Below are positions 1 to 6,396 of a DNA stretch of 9,122 nucleotides, piece by piece (the first letter of the stretch is position 1; each line of letters starts with the position of its first letter). The position numbers and the translations under genes are program-made. A model generated the notes under the pieces. The model saw nothing but the letters and a program-made list of their open reading frames with translations, was not told where the DNA came from and made no database searches. Source of the stretch: JBHELQ01 sp046262995 (GTDB lineage: Bacteria; Actinomycetota; Thermoleophilia; Solirubrobacterales; Thermoleophilaceae); assembly GCA_046262995.1 (NCBI GenBank), contig JBHELQ010000074.1, positions 1 through 9,122 of the forward strand. Direction: 5' to 3'.

Positions 1-1090
1 CGAAAATCCCCCGGAGCTGGACCTGCCCGTTCGCCCGCTCAGCGAGGCGAGCGGTACCTACGATGCGGCCATCGCGACCTGGTGGGCCACGGCCCTGGCG
101 CTGTGGCGGGTGCCGGCCCAACGGCGGGTGCTGTTCATGCAGAGCCTGGAGCAACGCTTCTACCCCGACTGGAGCACGTTCGACCGGCTCGGCGCCGCCG
201 CGGTCCTGGGACTCCCGCTCGACTTCGTGGTGATCGCGCGGTGGATGGAGGAGCTGCTCGCCGAGCTGCGCCCCGGGGCCCGCTGCGAAGTGGTGCGGAA
301 CGGAGTCGACAAGCGGATCTTCCGCCCGGCGGACCGCGCGACAGACGACGGGCCGCTCCGGGTGCTGGTCGAGGGCCACCCCGGCCTCTGGTTCAAGGGG
401 GTCCGCGAGGCGGTCGAGGCCGTACGGGCCATGACCGAGCAGGCCACCGTGACGCTGGTCGCGAGCGATCCCGCGGCCGCCGGCGAGCTCGGCGCCGACC
501 GCGTCGTCGGCGGGCTGGATGCTCCGGGGATGGCGACCGTGTATGCCGAGCACGACCTGCTGCTCAAGCTGTCGCGCGTCGAGGGACTGCCGCTGCCCCC
601 GCTCGAGGCGATGCACGTCGGGCTGCCGGCGCTCGTCACGCCGCACACCGGTCACGAGGAGTACATGAGCCACGGCCAGAACGGCCTGGTGGTCGGCTTC
701 GACGACACGGCGGCCGTCACGGCCTGGCTCGACCGGCTGGCGCGCGAGCGCGAGCTGCTGGAAAAGCTCCGTCAGGGGGCTCTGGCAAGAGCGAAGAGCT
801 GGCCGAGCGCCGAGCGGGCGGGCGACGAGTTCGTCGCGGCCATCCGCGACATCTGCGCAGCTCCGCCTCCCGACCCGGCCGACGCTGCGGCGCGCCTGGC
901 GGCCGATCTCGAGCTCGGCCTGGCGCTGGGCCGGCACCGCGCCCTGCTGGCAGGCTGGAGCGACGCCGACGTGGCGGCGCTGCGCGCTCAGATCGATCAG
1001 CTCGGCGCGCGGCTCGAGCGCATCACGGGGTCGCGGCTCTATCGCGTGGCGAGCGCGGCCAGACGGCTGGCACGCAGGGTGCGCGGATGA
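1..1090 (+). CDS. GT4-type glycosyltransferase with C-terminal coiled-coil tail (5' partial)
   Basis: Retaining GT-B glycosyltransferase of the GT4/group 1 kind, probably adding a sugar from a nucleotide-sugar donor to a growing lipid-linked glycan at the inner face of the membrane. The frame is open to the left edge (first full codon at base 2). The residues before the first internal GTG (base 110) read like family sequence (YDAAIATWW at 59-85), so the real start is outside the window; about 362 residues are visible. Supporting motifs are a nucleotide-binding-like GHPGLWFKGV segment, the EGLPLPPLE E-x7-E motif (bases 581-607), and GLPALVT followed by a conserved NGLVV. After the catalytic domain, from about base 870, comes an Ala/Arg/Leu-rich helical tail ending in a RITGSRLYR motif that recurs in the small protein at 3990-4271. 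The stop overlaps the next gene as ATGA. The exact sugar and linkage are unknown. Confidence 0.88.
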   Translation, partial: ENPPELDLPVRPLSEASGTYDAAIATWWATALALWRVPAQRRVLFMQSLEQRFYPDWSTFDRLGAAAVLGLPLDFVVIARWMEELLAELRPGARCEVVRNGVDKRIFRPADRATDDGPLRVLVEGHPGLWFKGVREAVEAVRAMTEQATVTLVASDPAAAGELGADRVVGGLDAPGMATVYAEHDLLLKLSRVEGLPLPPLEAMHVGLPALVTPHTGHEEYMSHGQNGLVVGFDDTAAVTAWLDRLARERELLEKLRQGALARAKSWPSAERAGDEFVAAIRDICAAPPPDPADAAARLAADLELGLALGRHRALLAGWSDADVAALRAQIDQLGARLERITGSRLYRVASAARRLARRVRG

Positions 1091-1818
1091 GCCCCCTGCT
1101 GGAGATCGTCGCGGAGCGCGAGGACGCGGAGCTCGCGGGCTTGGCCGGCGAATTCGGCTGGGGCCGCGTCCGCTGCGCCGCGCAGCCTGGAGACGACGCT
1201 GCCGCCGTCGTGGCGCTCGGCAGCGCGCCGCTGCCGGCCGCCGCCGTGCGGGTGCGCTGGCTGGACGGCCCCGCCGGCGCGCCGGAACCCGGCACGCGCA
1301 CGATCGCCCAGGCGGGCGAGGGGCTGTGGCGCAAGGCTCCCTGGCCGGTGGCGGACTCCCTGTTCGAGCTGCGCGACCCAGGCGGACCGGCCCTGGTCGT
1401 CAGCGCCGATCGCGAGCGCCGGGAGTTCTACAGCGGCGCGATGACCGACAAGGGCCTTCCGGTCGTCTCCGCGGGCAGGCTCACGTCATCCGGGCTTGCG
1501 AAGGCCGCCGTGGTGGTCTTCCCGACCGAGGCCGGCGAGCCTCTGCCCGCGACGGCGATGGCCGTGCTCGCCGCCCGGCGCGTGCTCGTGACCGGACGCT
1601 GCGGCCCGGCCTTCGGCCTTTTCCCGGAGGTCGACTGGTTCACCGCCGAGCATCGCGACGACATCATCCAGTACGCGGACTCGGTCCTGAAGTACCCGCA
1701 TGCCTTCGCCACTCCGCGGGCGCTGGGCGCGCGCGCCGCCGCCCCGCACCGCGCGTCGCTCGCCTACGGCCGGCTGATGGCCGACCTGGCGCTCGAGGGG
1801 GCGAGGTCGCCGTCCTGA
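1087..1818 (+). CDS. CgeB/GT-B C-terminal-half-like protein
   Basis: This 243-aa protein is not confidently assigned. The ATG at 1087 overlaps the upstream stop (ATGA) and has AGGG seven bases before it, so it is probably translationally coupled to the glycosyltransferase. The same frame is open upstream to base 82, but that part is out of frame with the real upstream gene, so the start belongs at 1087. Residues about 103-235 look like the donor-binding half of a CgeB/group 1 glycosyltransferase: alternating hydrophobic strands (AAVVVFP, RRVLVTG), a PLPAT-AM segment where active enzymes have the second Glu of E-x7-E, then FGLFPEVDWF and a helical DDIIQYADSVLKYPHAF stretch. Residues 1-100 are not recognisable, and a complete GT-B enzyme would be 350-400 aa. 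It could be a degenerate or regulatory subunit working with its neighbour. Its last 55 bp overlap the convergent gene. Confidence 0.72.
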   Translation: MSPLLEIVAEREDAELAGLAGEFGWGRVRCAAQPGDDAAAVVALGSAPLPAAAVRVRWLDGPAGAPEPGTRTIAQAGEGLWRKAPWPVADSLFELRDPGGPALVVSADRERREFYSGAMTDKGLPVVSAGRLTSSGLAKAAVVVFPTEAGEPLPATAMAVLAARRVLVTGRCGPAFGLFPEVDWFTAEHRDDIIQYADSVLKYPHAFATPRALGARAAAPHRASLAYGRLMADLALEGARSPS

Positions 1819-3962
1819 GAGCCACGCGGAGAGGCGAGGAAGTCCAGGAGGGCCTGCTCCAGCTGGTCCCCCGCGCGCGTCCAGCTGCGCTCCTCGACGA
1901 AGCTTCGGGCGCGGGCGGCCATCGCCGAGGCTCGTTCGCGGTCGTCGAGAAGGCGGCCGACCGCATCGGCGATCGAGTCCGGGGTGGGCTCGGCCAGCTC
2001 AGCGACATCGCCTGAAGCCCCCAGCACCTGTGCGACGTTGTCCCCTTGGAGCTCCACCACGGGCAGGCCGGAGGCCATCATCTCCTGGCCGACAAGCGAG
2101 TGGTTCGTGAGCGACAGGACGATCCCCACGCTTGCCCTGCGGTAGAGGGCCGACAACTCCTGCGGGGAGCGGACCCCCAGGTCCTCGCGGGGGATCGGAG
2201 CCTGCAGGCCGTACTTCGTGCCAAAGGCGGCGACTCGCACCCCCGGCCGGCGCTCGAAGAGCGTGCCGAGGCCGGCCATGGCCAGCTGGACCGCGCGGCG
2301 CCCGGTCTCCATCCGGCCGTAGACCGCCACCAACCCGGGCTCGCGTTCCTCCTCGCCGGCGAAGCGGTAGGTCTCGAGATCGGTGCCGCCGTCGAACCAG
2401 CGCGCTTCGAGCCCCCATCGCTCGCGGAGCATCTCGGCCAGCCAGGGCCCGTACGAGACACAGCGGTAGCCCATGCGGTAGACCTCCTCGGCCCACAGCG
2501 ACTGCGCGGAGCTCGGGTAGAACTGCGGCTCGTCGTCCTGCACGAAGTGCACCTTCTCGCGACAGCCCGGGAGGTCCCGCAACGGGAAGGCGGTGCGCCA
2601 CTCGGTGGCGATCGCCACGTCCGCGCCGGAAAACCCCTCCAGCGAGTGGAACACGGGCGCCTCGATCGCCACGAAGTGCTCCCTGATCTCCTCGCGCAGC
2701 TCAGCTCCAGTGCGATCCTCCTTGCCCTCCGGGTCGAACAGGTGGATCGAGCAGCGGTGGCCGCGCAGCTCCAGCTCCCGGACCAGGCGGAAGATCGTCA
2801 TGTGCCCGCCCGAGCCGATCTCCCAGACGGGCACGAGCCAGGCTGCCGTCAACGCTCCCGGTGGGCGCGGCGGCCCCGGCTCGAGCAGCAACGGACGGCG
2901 CGGATAGGCGCGGCGGACGAACTCCCATTGCCAGTCGGGCTCGAACGAGGACATGTCCATGTCCAGCAGGCTGGCGGGCACCTCGTAGGGGTCGAAGCTG
3001 GCGCGGCCCTCGAGCGAGAGCAGCCGGCGCGCAGGCGCAGGGAGGCGGTCGGCGCGCGTCCCCACGATCGCGCCGGCCACGCGGATCGCATGGTGGCGCG
3101 CGGATGTGAGCAGGGCGCGCACCAGCGCCGTCCCGCGCACTCCGCGGGCGCGTAGCCAGCGCCTGTCCGCGCCCATCAGGCCCCTCACGTCCCGAGCCGC
3201 CCTCGCGGGGCTCAACGGCTGCCGGAAGCCGAGCACCTCCCGGAGCCCGCGGAACTCGTCGAAGTAGCGGCGGAAGAAGTCGAGCGCCGGGTAGTCGTGT
3301 GAATGCAGGACGCGCGCCTCGGGATGGAAGACCTTCGCGTAGCCCGCCTCGATCAGCTCACGCCCGAGCAGCTGGTCCTCGGCGTACGGCACCTCGCGAT
3401 AGGGGACCTGCTCCCATGCCCGCCGGTCGAGCGCGCAGTTCACGTCGCTCAGGAAGGTGAGCTGACCGGGCAGCCGACGGTAGGCGGCGATCCCGGAGGG
3501 CGAGCGATCGAGCCGCTGCACGTCGATCTCCCGGCCGTCTCCCCAGCTCGCGAAGTGGCGGTCCATCTCGGAGGCGATCATGTGGCTCGCCCCCGGTCGC
3601 GCCTCGTGGGGCCCGAAGACGGCCGCGACGTCATCGGCCAGGTCGAAGCCCTCCAGCAGGGCGGCGAGCCAGCGCTCGTGGACGGGAGTCGCGTCCTGCG
3701 CCAGGAACGCGACATGATCGCCGGACGCGAGCTGCATCAGCAGGTTGCGCGTGCCGCCATGTGAGAACTCCGAGCGCGGGATGTCGTGCACGTGGGCGCC
3801 GTGGCGCTGCGCGATCTCCCGCGAACCGTCGCTCGAGCCCGAGTCCACGATGAGGATCTCGAGCTCGCGGTCGACCGTCTGCCCACGGATCGCGCCCAGC
3901 ACCTCGTCCAGGTACCGAGCCCCGTTCAGCACCGGGATGGCGACGGTCACCGCTCCAGCCAC
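1764..3962 (-). CDS. Bifunctional GT2-GT4 glycosyltransferase (rhamnosyltransferase-like + WsaF-like)
   Basis: A 732-aa protein with two catalytic domains. Residues about 3-240 form a GT-A/GT2 domain: VTVAIPVLNG start, IVDSGSSDGS, a QDA acidic motif at 89-91 (rhamnosyltransferase-like TQDA position), FLSDVNCALDR and YAEDQLLGRELIEAGY at 193-208 with the likely catalytic ED. Residues about 240-370 are a linker. Residues about 372-712 form a GT-B/GT4 domain like WsaF: IGSGGHMTIFRLV, VHFVQDDEPQFYP, GGTDLETY, and SLVGQEMMASGLPVVE at 622-637. Glu627 is present, but the position eight residues earlier is Thr, not Glu, as can occur in WsaF-like enzymes. The family suggests two consecutive glycosyl transfers, possibly rhamnose, but donors are unproven. 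The start is GTG at 3962, 27 bp after the small coiled-coil gene, with no clear Shine-Dalgarno; it may have its own promoter. The last 18 codons overlap the convergent gene. Confidence 0.92.
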   Translation of the reverse strand: MAGAVTVAIPVLNGARYLDEVLGAIRGQTVDRELEILIVDSGSSDGSREIAQRHGAHVHDIPRSEFSHGGTRNLLMQLASGDHVAFLAQDATPVHERWLAALLEGFDLADDVAAVFGPHEARPGASHMIASEMDRHFASWGDGREIDVQRLDRSPSGIAAYRRLPGQLTFLSDVNCALDRRAWEQVPYREVPYAEDQLLGRELIEAGYAKVFHPEARVLHSHDYPALDFFRRYFDEFRGLREVLGFRQPLSPARAARDVRGLMGADRRWLRARGVRGTALVRALLTSARHHAIRVAGAIVGTRADRLPAPARRLLSLEGRASFDPYEVPASLLDMDMSSFEPDWQWEFVRRAYPRRPLLLEPGPPRPPGALTAAWLVPVWEIGSGGHMTIFRLVRELELRGHRCSIHLFDPEGKEDRTGAELREEIREHFVAIEAPVFHSLEGFSGADVAIATEWRTAFPLRDLPGCREKVHFVQDDEPQFYPSSAQSLWAEEVYRMGYRCVSYGPWLAEMLRERWGLEARWFDGGTDLETYRFAGEEEREPGLVAVYGRMETGRRAVQLAMAGLGTLFERRPGVRVAAFGTKYGLQAPIPREDLGVRSPQELSALYRRASVGIVLSLTNHSLVGQEMMASGLPVVELQGDNVAQVLGASGDVAELAEPTPDSIADAVGRLLDDRERASAMAARARSFVEERSWTRAGDQLEQALLDFLASPRGSQDGDLAPSSARSAISRP

Positions 3963-3970
3963 GCGGGCGC

Positions 3971-3976
3971 AGGCTA
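3971..3976 (-). promoter_or_regulatory. Candidate -10 (TAGCCT) before the bifunctional glycosyltransferase
   Basis: In the 27-bp gap after the coiled-coil gene, TAGCCT on the - strand is followed by eight bases and GTGGC. The start lacks a clear Shine-Dalgarno (only a distant GGGTGGG). This could be an internal promoter giving a leaderless message inside the wzt-wzm operon, but read-through from upstream is equally possible. Confidence 0.3.
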
Positions 3977-3989
3977 CCCACCCGGAGCG

Positions 3990-4271
3990 TCAGCGCTTGA
4001 GCAGCCGCTCCAATCGCGTCGCCAACGCGTACAGGGCGCGGGGCGGATCGCGCAGAGCCTTCTGGAGCAGTCGAAGCGGTAGGCCCGCGCGCCACCATGC
4101 CGAGCTCTCGATCTCCGCCAGTCGGCGGCGCATTCGCTCGGCGTCGCGCAGCGCAGCCTCGCGGCGCTGGAGCTCCGCCCAGGTGCGGGCGCGATCCGCC
4201 ATCGCCTCCTCCAGCGCGCGCTCGGCCCGCTCCGCGCGTTCTTCGGGGCCGGCGCCGGGCTCCGCGCTCAC
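3990..4271 (-). CDS. Small coiled-coil protein coupled to wzm
   Basis: A 93-aa protein with no family I recognise. The GTG at 4271 overlaps the wzm stop as GTGA, with GGAGG four bases upstream of it, which decides the start; longer readings of this frame run out of phase through wzm. Residues about 9-53 are a highly charged helix rich in Glu, Arg and Ala with heptad-like spacing (EERAERAERALEEAM, then AELQRREAALRDAERMRRR), a probable coiled coil. Residues 54-93 (IESSAWWRAGLPLRLLQKAL onward) are basic and amphipathic, and could touch membrane or a partner. Residues 50-73 align without gaps to the C-terminus of the glycosyltransferase at 1-1090. There is no signal peptide or transmembrane helix. 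Its place between the exporter and the glycosyltransferase, with tight coupling, suggests a scaffold or chain-length component of the assembly complex; this is inference. Confidence 0.8.
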   Translation of the reverse strand: MSAEPGAGPEERAERAERALEEAMADRARTWAELQRREAALRDAERMRRRLAEIESSAWWRAGLPLRLLQKALRDPPRALYALATRLERLLKR

Positions 4272-5119
4272 AGCTCCTCCGCGATCCTGGGCGCCTCGCG
4301 GTTGAAGACCCAGAAACCCAGGACGAGCGTGCCCAGGACGATCGCGGCCGGAACGACCAGATGGGAGACGCCGCCGGCGGCGTCCCAGGCGTGCGGCGCG
4401 GAGGGGTCGATCAGCACGTGGCGCGCCTCGACCAGGATCGTGGCCAGCGGATTGAACGTGGCGATCAGCTTCTGGAGGTTCGCGCTCGGCACGATGTCGA
4501 GCACATAGAGGATCGGCGAGCCATAGAAGATCACCTGCGTCGCAACCTCCCAGATCGGCTTCACGTCTCGAAAGCGCACGTACAGGGCCGAGAGCAGCAT
4601 CGCCAGGCCGGCGGCGAAGACGCCGAGGGCCAAGAGGAGCAGAGGGAACAGCAGCCATTCAGCCTGAGGGCTGACGCCGCTCGCGATCACGAAGACGAGC
4701 ACGGCGATCATGTTGAGCGCGAGGTTGAAGTATGCGGTCAGCAGGACCGATAGCGGCACAACCAGGCGCGGGAACTCGATCTTTCGCACCAGGTTCTCGT
4801 AGCCCTCGACCGACGTCACCGCTCCCCCCGTCGCCTCCGAGAAGAACGTGAACATCACGATTCCGGTGAGCAGTATGGCCTGGTAGTGCGGCACCCCGGC
4901 GCCCACGCGTACGAACTTCGTGAACACCAGGTAGAGGACGCCGAACAGCATCAGCGGCCGCATCAGCTGCCACAGGTAGCCGAGCACCGACCCGAAGAAG
5001 CGCAGCTTGAACTCCATCACCGCGAGAGTCACGGTCAGGTGCAGCATCCGGCGGAGGTCCCCCCCGAGCGCGCTGGGGCCTCTGATCGGCTGGCCGACGC
5101 CCGCCACCGCGCCGGTCAC
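4268..5119 (-). CDS. wzm: Polysaccharide ABC exporter permease (Wzm family, ABC2_membrane)
   Basis: A 283-aa inner-membrane permease that, as a dimer with the ATPase encoded just upstream, exports lipid-linked polysaccharide from the cytoplasm. The N-terminus (GPSALGGDLRR, then EFKLRFFGSVLGYLWQLMRP at 36-55) matches the amphipathic lead-in and first helix typical of the family. About six transmembrane segments are visible at roughly 47-68, 80-98, 121-147, 155-180, 193-210 and 253-273. The conserved ENLVRKIEFPR (108-118) and SALYVRFRDVKPIWEV (177-192) cytoplasmic segments are present. The start is GTG at 5119, sharing GTGA with the wzt stop and preceded nine bases upstream by GGGGAG. An upstream extension of the same frame to 5542 is only an antiphase reading of wzt. 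The length is normal for Wzm. The homologous TagG permeases export teichoic acids, so the substrate class is set by context. Confidence 0.95.
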   Translation of the reverse strand: MTGAVAGVGQPIRGPSALGGDLRRMLHLTVTLAVMEFKLRFFGSVLGYLWQLMRPLMLFGVLYLVFTKFVRVGAGVPHYQAILLTGIVMFTFFSEATGGAVTSVEGYENLVRKIEFPRLVVPLSVLLTAYFNLALNMIAVLVFVIASGVSPQAEWLLFPLLLLALGVFAAGLAMLLSALYVRFRDVKPIWEVATQVIFYGSPILYVLDIVPSANLQKLIATFNPLATILVEARHVLIDPSAPHAWDAAGGVSHLVVPAAIVLGTLVLGFWVFNREAPRIAEEL

Positions 5120-6360
5120 GACCCGGCGCTCCCCGCCAGCACGCTGCCGGGCGCTTCGAGCCGCACGTCGTGGGGCAGGTCCACGAGTCCTCCGGAGAGG
5201 TGCGAGCCGGTTACCACCGCGGTCGCCATCTGTGGCCTGCGGTCCATCACGGCGCTCGAGTTGCGGTGGGACACCCACGGCGAGGCGTAGATCCGACCAG
5301 GAGCGAACGCGAGCTCGAAGTGCACCGAGAAGACCACCTCGTCGCCCGCTCGGAATGAGCCGGTCCGGTACCCGGCCCAATCGGTCGACGTCGCCATCAG
5401 CGGCTGGAACGACTCGTTTTCGAAGACCACCGCGACGGCGGGGTTCTCGACCTCGCGACTGAAGCGCACACGGGTGTAGAACGCGATCGACTCTCCCTGG
5501 CGGAGTGCCGATTGCCGCTCGCCGCCCTCGTCCTCCCACCAAGCCTCGACCAGCTCTGCGGCGCCGTCGCCGCTGCGCTCTCCGACACTGACCGGCTGGG
5601 CCGCCTGGCGCTGGAAGTTTGTATCCAGGTAGCGCGCTGCGACGTCGGCCGGCTCGCCGATCATGCGCACCTCGCCGCGGTCGAGCAGCAATGCGCGGTG
5701 ACAGAAGCGGCGCACCGAGGCCATGTCATGGGTCACGAACAGGATCGTTCGCCCCTCCTCCCGCAGGCGGTTGAAGATGTCGAAGCATTTCTGCTGGAAG
5801 GCGGCGTCGCCGACCGCCAGCACCTCGTCGATCAGGAGGATGTCGGCGTCCACCTGGATCATCACCGAGAACGCCAGGCGCACATGCATGCCGGAGGAGT
5901 AGTTCTTGAGCTTCAGCTCCTCGAACTCGCGCAGCTCGGCAAAATCGATGACGCGGTCGTAGCGACTGCGCGCTTCCTGCGGCGACAGCCCGAGCATCAC
6001 GCCGTTGATCAGCACGTTGTCGCGCGCGGCCAGGTCCGGGTTGAAGCCCACTCCGAGCTCGATGAAGGTCGACACCCGGCCGTTCATCCAGATCTGGCCC
6101 GCGTCCGCGCGGTAGATGCCCGCCAGGCACTTGAGCAGGGTGCTCTTGCCGGAGCCGTTGCGGCCGAGGATCCCGAAGAACTCCCCCGGCTGGACGGCGA
6201 AGGAAACGTCCTTGAGGGCCTCGAGCCGTTCATAGGAGGTCCTCCGGAAGGGGTGAAGCGCTCGCTCCTTCAGCGTCGAGACGCGCTCGTGCGGCAGGCG
6301 GAAGGTCTTGGAGACGCCCTCCACCACGGTCGCGGGGCCCCCCTGGTCGCGGTCGTGCAC
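5116..6360 (-). CDS. wzt: Polysaccharide ABC exporter ATPase with C-terminal glycan-binding-like domain (Wzt)
   Basis: A 414-aa cytoplasmic ATPase partner of the Wzm permease encoded next; it hydrolyses ATP to drive export of a lipid-linked polysaccharide. Residues about 10-248 are the nucleotide-binding domain: Walker A GRNGSGKST (66-74), ABC signature YSSGM (154-158), Walker B ADILLIDE (172-179) and H-loop histidine His211 in FVTHD. The FIELGVGFNPDLAARDN segment (99-115) is typical of the Wzt/TagH group. Residues about 260-400 form an extra beta-rich region (ESIAFYTRVRF, DEVVFSVHFELAFAPGRIYASP) consistent with a Wzt_C immunoglobulin-like domain, which in E. coli O8/O9a binds the terminal modification of the chain before export. 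The start is GTG at 6360, with no Shine-Dalgarno but a CATAAT hexamer seven bases upstream, so a leaderless message is possible. The gene leads the - strand block wzt-wzm-coiled coil-GT. Confidence 0.95.
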   Translation of the reverse strand: MHDRDQGGPATVVEGVSKTFRLPHERVSTLKERALHPFRRTSYERLEALKDVSFAVQPGEFFGILGRNGSGKSTLLKCLAGIYRADAGQIWMNGRVSTFIELGVGFNPDLAARDNVLINGVMLGLSPQEARSRYDRVIDFAELREFEELKLKNYSSGMHVRLAFSVMIQVDADILLIDEVLAVGDAAFQQKCFDIFNRLREEGRTILFVTHDMASVRRFCHRALLLDRGEVRMIGEPADVAARYLDTNFQRQAAQPVSVGERSGDGAAELVEAWWEDEGGERQSALRQGESIAFYTRVRFSREVENPAVAVVFENESFQPLMATSTDWAGYRTGSFRAGDEVVFSVHFELAFAPGRIYASPWVSHRNSSAVMDRRPQMATAVVTGSHLSGGLVDLPHDVRLEAPGSVLAGSAGS

Positions 6361-6367
6361 CTGGCGG

Positions 6368-6373
6368 ATTATG
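6368..6373 (-). promoter_or_regulatory. Candidate -10 element for wzt
   Basis: On the - strand CATAAT lies seven bases before the wzt GTG, an AT-rich island in very GC-rich surroundings. A transcript from it would begin at or within a base or two of the start codon, giving a leaderless message, which fits the lack of a ribosome binding site. No convincing -35 is seen. Confidence 0.38.
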
Positions 6374-6379
6374 CGTGAC

Positions 6380-6385
6380 TAGGAT
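6380..6385 (+). promoter_or_regulatory. Candidate -10 element for the pyruvyl transferase gene
   Basis: TAGGAT, a good TAnnnT -10 hexamer, ends 11 bases before the GTG at 6397. It predicts a 5' leader of only about 4-5 bases. A weak TGCACC could serve as -35 at 6356-6361. The alternative reading is that its AGGA (6381-6384) is a Shine-Dalgarno, with a long 12-base spacing to the start. Confidence 0.33.
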
Positions 6386-6396
6386 GCGGCTGGACC

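Noticed and set aside
82..1086. Upstream extension of the + frame that contains the 243-aa gene
   Set aside because: It is antiphase to the clear GT4 glycosyltransferase, encodes only Arg/Gly/Ala-rich sequence without motifs, and the ATGA overlap at 1087 gives a proper start.
2046..3155. 369-aa open + strand frame
   Set aside because: It lies wholly opposite the motif-rich bifunctional glycosyltransferase; its composition (His, Arg, Gln rich, no domains) is typical of a high-GC antisense shadow.
4272..4658. N-terminal extension of the small coiled-coil frame
   Set aside because: It runs antiphase through wzm with shadow-type composition; GTG 4271 with GGAGG just upstream is the sensible start.
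5120..5542. N-terminal extension of the wzm frame
   Set aside because: It is an antiphase reading of wzt; the GTGA overlap, a well-placed GGGGAG and the family-like N-terminus put the start at 5119.
5512..6378. 288-aa open + strand frame opposite wzt
   Set aside because: Antisense to Walker A, signature and Walker B coding sequence; no recognisable domain of its own.
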